Below are positions 33,512-36,476 of a DNA stretch of 36,476 bases, in pieces (position 1 is the stretch's first letter; each line of letters opens with the position of its first letter). Under the pieces are notes generated by a model that saw nothing but the letters and a program-made list of their open reading frames with translations, ran no database searches and was not told the DNA's origin. The position numbers and the translations under genes are program-made. Source of the DNA: Desulfobacula sp. (GTDB lineage: Bacteria; Desulfobacterota; Desulfobacteria; Desulfobacterales; Desulfobacteraceae); NCBI GenBank assembly GCA_028280105.1, contig JANQML010000101.1:1-36476 (forward strand). The letters run 5' to 3'.

Positions 33512-35083
33512 ATGAAACCGATCAACGATGTTTTTTTCTACCAGGCCACGCTCCGGATCTGCGGCAGCCTCAACATAGAAACAATGATGCACAACTGCCT
33601 TGACTTCATCAGGAACTTCATTCCGGCTGACTGCATCGGCCTGCACATTTATGACTTGGAAACCCATATTTTTGAAGATTTCTCCTTTGTCGGAGATGCG
33701 GGAATCGATAACAGCAAAGTGATTTTAAAGCTGGACCGGGACACTGTCGATTATGTCAACACACTCAGGGATAAAGATCCCCTGCACCCGGACTTTATCA
33801 TCAACAACCCTGCAAACGATCCTGTGGCAAAAATTTTTTGGGAGGCTGACAGACACCCGGTCGTATCCTATATCTCCTCCCTGCTGGAAGTGGGGGACAA
33901 TAAGATCGGCATCGTCTCCCTTCTGTCCAAAGGATACAACCGTTACGCCGCAAAGGACTTGAAGCTGCTGAACCAGCTGAACGGCCCGTTCACCATCTCC
34001 CTGTCCAATGCATTGAAACACCGGGAATTGAAGCGGTTAAAAGAGATGCTTGCAGATGACAACCGCTATCTTAACCGGCAGCTTTATCAATTGACCGGAG
34101 ATGAGATTATCGGGCAGCACTTTGGATTACGGGAGGTGATGGAGATGGTGAAACAGGTTGCCCCGCTGTCCAGCCAGGTTCTGCTGTTTGGAGAAACCGG
34201 CACGGGTAAAGAGGTGATCGCCAATGCCATCCATTATTCATCCCCCAGGGCGGATGCCCCGTTTATCAAGGTCAACTGCGGCGCAATTCCCGACTCTCTT
34301 ATTGACAGTGAACTATTCGGGCATGAAAAAGGTGCGTTTACCGGTGCGTTAAAACAGAAACGGGGACGGTTCGAGCGGGCACACAGGGGAACGCTTTTTT
34401 TGGATGAAATCGGTGAACTGCCGCTGGGTGCACAGGTCCGGCTTTTACGGGTGATCCAGACCCGGGAGATTGAACGGATCGGCGGTACAGAGACCGTTCC
34501 CGTAGATATCCGCATTATCGCCGCCACCCATAGGAAATTAGAGGAGATGGTATCCCGGGGCAAATTCAGGGAAGACCTTTGGTTCCGGTTAAATGTTTTT
34601 CCAATTACCATTCCCCCGCTCCGGTACAGAACCGACGATATCCCGGCCCTTGTCAGTTTTTTCATTGAAAAAAAAACAAGGGAGATGAACCTGAGTAACG
34701 GAAAGAATCCGGCCCCGGGCGCCATGGAAGCCTTGCAGGCATATTCGTGGCCCGGTAATGTCAGGGAGTTGGAGAATATGGTTGAACGTGCTCTGATCCG
34801 AAGTGTGACAGATTCCCCCGGCGCCCCTCTCCGGTTTGATGAACCGGGTCTTTCCCAAAACCGGCCGTTAAAAAACAGACCGGCCACCCCGTCTCCCCCC
34901 CCGGTTCTGAATATGGACCAGGCCATGAAACATCATATCGAATCGGTTCTCCATCTTGCCAACGGCAAGATCCGGGGTCCGAACGGCGCAGCCGAACTGT
35001 TGGGCATCCCCTCCAGCACACTGCGGAACAGGATGAACAAATTGGGGATCCTCTATGGCAGGCAGGCCCAGAAAAAAAATTAA
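33512..35083 (+). CDS. Sigma-54 dependent activator, GAF-AAA-HTH
   Basis: 523 residues. A GAF sensor spans about 1-170. The AAA+ domain carries Walker A GETGTGKE (about 227), the sigma-54 contact GAFTGA (about 274), Walker B GTLFLDEIGELPL, and the arginine-finger region FREDLWFRLNVFPI. A Fis-type HTH closes the protein (IRGPNGAAELLGIPSSTLRN, RMNKLGI). It resembles FhlA/NorR-type regulators without a receiver domain, so a small ligand or redox signal in the GAF domain is likely. GGAGG precedes the ATG. Divergent from the RND operon and its -24/-12 promoter, which it surely activates. Confidence 0.94.
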   Translation: MKPINDVFFYQATLRICGSLNIETMMHNCLDFIRNFIPADCIGLHIYDLETHIFEDFSFVGDAGIDNSKVILKLDRDTVDYVNTLRDKDPLHPDFIINNPANDPVAKIFWEADRHPVVSYISSLLEVGDNKIGIVSLLSKGYNRYAAKDLKLLNQLNGPFTISLSNALKHRELKRLKEMLADDNRYLNRQLYQLTGDEIIGQHFGLREVMEMVKQVAPLSSQVLLFGETGTGKEVIANAIHYSSPRADAPFIKVNCGAIPDSLIDSELFGHEKGAFTGALKQKRGRFERAHRGTLFLDEIGELPLGAQVRLLRVIQTREIERIGGTETVPVDIRIIAATHRKLEEMVSRGKFREDLWFRLNVFPITIPPLRYRTDDIPALVSFFIEKKTREMNLSNGKNPAPGAMEALQAYSWPGNVRELENMVERALIRSVTDSPGAPLRFDEPGLSQNRPLKNRPATPSPPPVLNMDQAMKHHIESVLHLANGKIRGPNGAAELLGIPSSTLRNRMNKLGILYGRQAQKKN

Positions 35084-35084
35084 T

Positions 35085-35104
35085 TACGACATACCGGTGT
35101 CGTA
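35085..35104 (+). terminator. Hairpin after the activator gene
   Basis: TACGACA (35085-35091) pairs with TGTCGTA (35098-35104) around TACCGG, two bases after the stop codon. No T run follows, so it could instead be an operator for the next genes. Confidence 0.4.
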
Positions 35105-35199
35105 TTAGGCTGGATATGATGGCTTCCAATAAATGGCAGCCGCATATTTGATTTGAGCGGTTGTTTAATGGTAATTTTGAATAAAAAAAGGAGGTTTTC

Positions 35200-35454
35200 A
35201 TGATCGAGCAGCAATACTGCCAGAGTTGCGGCATGCCCATGGCCGAGGATCAACTCAAAGGCACCCGGACCGATGGATCACTGACGGATGAATTCTGCAC
35301 CTATTGTTTTCAACAGGGAAAATTTACCCAGGATGTCACCATGGAGGAGATGATTGAGATCTGCGTTCCCCATATGGTGGATTCCGGCATGCCCGAGCCT
35401 GAGGCCCGGAAGCTCATTACCGCCACTTTGCCCGGGCTCAGCCGCTGGAAATAG
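35200..35454 (+). CDS. Zinc-ribbon protein
   Basis: 84 residues. Cys pairs YCQSCGMPM (residues 7 and 10) and FCTYCFQQGKFTQDVTMEEM (33 and 36) match the putative zinc ribbon family (zinc_ribbon_2 type: CQSCGMP...G-T-x-D-G-S...YCxYC). Function unknown. AGGAGG precedes the ATG. It ends one base before the start of the WYL regulator, so the two are co-translated. Confidence 0.88.
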   Translation: MIEQQYCQSCGMPMAEDQLKGTRTDGSLTDEFCTYCFQQGKFTQDVTMEEMIEICVPHMVDSGMPEPEARKLITATLPGLSRWK

Positions 35455-36372
35455 ATGAAATCGGACCGCCTGCTGGCCATCACCCTCTATCTGATCAACC
35501 GGAAAAAAGCCACTGCCCGGGAAATGGCCGACTATTTTGAAGTCTCGGTGCGCACCATCCAGCGCGACATGGAATCCCTGTCCCTGGCAGGGATTCCGGT
35601 CTGGGCCGACCGGGGGAAAGAGGGGGGGTACCGGATGATGGACACCTACATGATTTCCCGGCAGTTCTTTGATCCCGGGGAATTGTCAGCCCTATCCGCC
35701 CTGGTCCGGCGTCTGAACATCCTTTTGAACCGCCCGGAGTTAAAAGCAACCGAGCAAAAACTGCTCAGCCTCCTGAACGCCAACAGCAGTAAAAAAAAGC
35801 ATGACCCCCTGATCATGGATTTCACACCCTGGGGAATGGATAAGCCCATGCTGGCCAGAATCCAGGCCCTTCACCGGGCCGTGGAAGAAAACTCTGCCGT
35901 CCGGCTCTGCTATACAGCGCCCTCCGGCAACATGAGCGACCGCACCGTGGAACCCGTAAGCCTGGTTCTCAGGGGGGCGGCCTGGTATATCCATGCCTTC
36001 TGCCGCCTGCGGTCCGGCATGCGCCTGTTCAAGGTGAGCCGGATCATGAAACATGATGTGCTGCTTCAAAGGTTTGACCCCGGCCGCCATCCCCCGTATA
36101 AGGATGAGGCATCTACGGACAACCGTCCCACCACCCTTTTTGTACTCAGGTTTTTGCCCACGGCCCAGGGCCGGATCACGGATTATTGCACCCCGGATCA
36201 TCTCCACCCCATGCCTGACGGCACTATCATGGGATTTTTTCCATTTCCCGAGGATGAGTGGGTCTACTCCTGGATACTCAGTTTCGGCCCTATGGCAGAG
36301 GTGCTGGAGCCTCCCCATGCCAGGGAGCGGATCCAGGAGATGATCAGGGCCATGGCCCGAGCCTACAGGTGA
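35455..36372 (+). CDS. HTH-WYL family transcriptional regulator (YafY type)
   Basis: 305 residues. N-terminal HTH_11 type winged helix: ATAREMADYFEVSVRTIQRD, MESLSLAGIPVWADRGKEGG, YRM. A WYL domain follows from about 140 (VRLCYTAPSG ... VEPVSLVLRGAAWYIHAFCR, LRSGMRLFKVSRI) and a C-terminal extension. WYL domains bind nucleic acids or small ligands. It starts directly after the zinc-ribbon stop and probably regulates that pair. Confidence 0.92.
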   Translation: MKSDRLLAITLYLINRKKATAREMADYFEVSVRTIQRDMESLSLAGIPVWADRGKEGGYRMMDTYMISRQFFDPGELSALSALVRRLNILLNRPELKATEQKLLSLLNANSSKKKHDPLIMDFTPWGMDKPMLARIQALHRAVEENSAVRLCYTAPSGNMSDRTVEPVSLVLRGAAWYIHAFCRLRSGMRLFKVSRIMKHDVLLQRFDPGRHPPYKDEASTDNRPTTLFVLRFLPTAQGRITDYCTPDHLHPMPDGTIMGFFPFPEDEWVYSWILSFGPMAEVLEPPHARERIQEMIRAMARAYR

Positions 36373-36476
36373 AAAAAAGAACCAAACCTCCCTTACCCAA
36401 TCTCCAAGATATGAAGAACTTGCCATGACCTGCACGTTGAACTGCTATTCAAAACAGATTCAAATATTCCGGCCAT

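Noticed and set aside
33322-33525. 68-residue N-terminal extension of the small RND-operon protein
   Set aside because: It would be translated through the sigma-54 promoter and activator sites, and overlaps the divergent gene; a good ribosome site supports 33321.
1-36476. CRISPR arrays, tRNA or rRNA genes, integrase or phage genes
   Set aside because: No regular repeat-spacer pattern, no cloverleaf-like or ribosomal sequence, and no integrase or structural phage genes were seen.

Overview
The window reads as accessory metabolism from a selenocysteine-using anaerobe. Two genes decode internal UGA as selenocysteine. The mix of a glycine-reductase-type operon, Bug/TctC-type and ABC uptake systems, sigma-54 control and an RND pump fits a Desulfobacterota (sulfate-reducer-like) chromosome. 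That assignment is inference; there is no rRNA or marker gene here.

Region 1 (1-4315). A minus-strand sugar-type ABC import operon runs GntR/UTRA regulator, solute-binding protein, MalF-like permease, then a MalG-like permease cut by the window edge. Next to it, on the plus strand, is a small chimeric ORF (an IS5-type transposase fragment joined to a LuxR-type HTH) that overlaps a DUF5076-like gene.

Region 2 (4480-14510). A minus-strand operon runs trxB, a fused grdE-grdB selenoprotein, trxA, grdC, the grdA selenoprotein, a fused tctA-tctB, and tctC. It is a selenium-dependent reductive C-N cleavage system of the glycine/sarcosine/betaine reductase class, with its own thioredoxin pair and a carboxylate uptake system. 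The two Sec genes look like truncated ORFs in ordinary six-frame translation: grdA extends upstream through UGA at 7959-7961, and grdB extends downstream through UGA at 10167-10169. No grdD is present. A divergent GntR/UTRA gene probably controls the operon.

Region 3 (14511-25265). A plus-strand, AT-richer block holds a complete dipeptide/opine-type ABC transporter (binding protein, two permeases, two ATPases), an opine-dehydrogenase-family enzyme, a muconate-lactonizing-subgroup enolase-superfamily enzyme, a RidA imine deaminase and a GntR/FCD regulator. Two different perfect 28-bp palindromes lie at matching positions just after the -10 region of two putative promoters (14880-14939 and 22217-22275). 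This suggests one regulon for uptake and breakdown of an N-substituted amino acid.

Region 4 (25617-28135). A methylmalonate-semialdehyde-dehydrogenase-like gene is divergent from a GntR/FCD regulator, with two CTGATATATC sites between them.

Region 5 (28293-36476). An RND efflux operon (small unknown protein, lipoprotein adaptor, pump with an internal 34-residue tandem duplication) sits behind a clear -24/-12 promoter. It is divergent from a GAF-AAA-HTH sigma-54 activator, and three GCCGTATAyGGy palindromes lie between them. A zinc-ribbon protein and a WYL regulator close the window.
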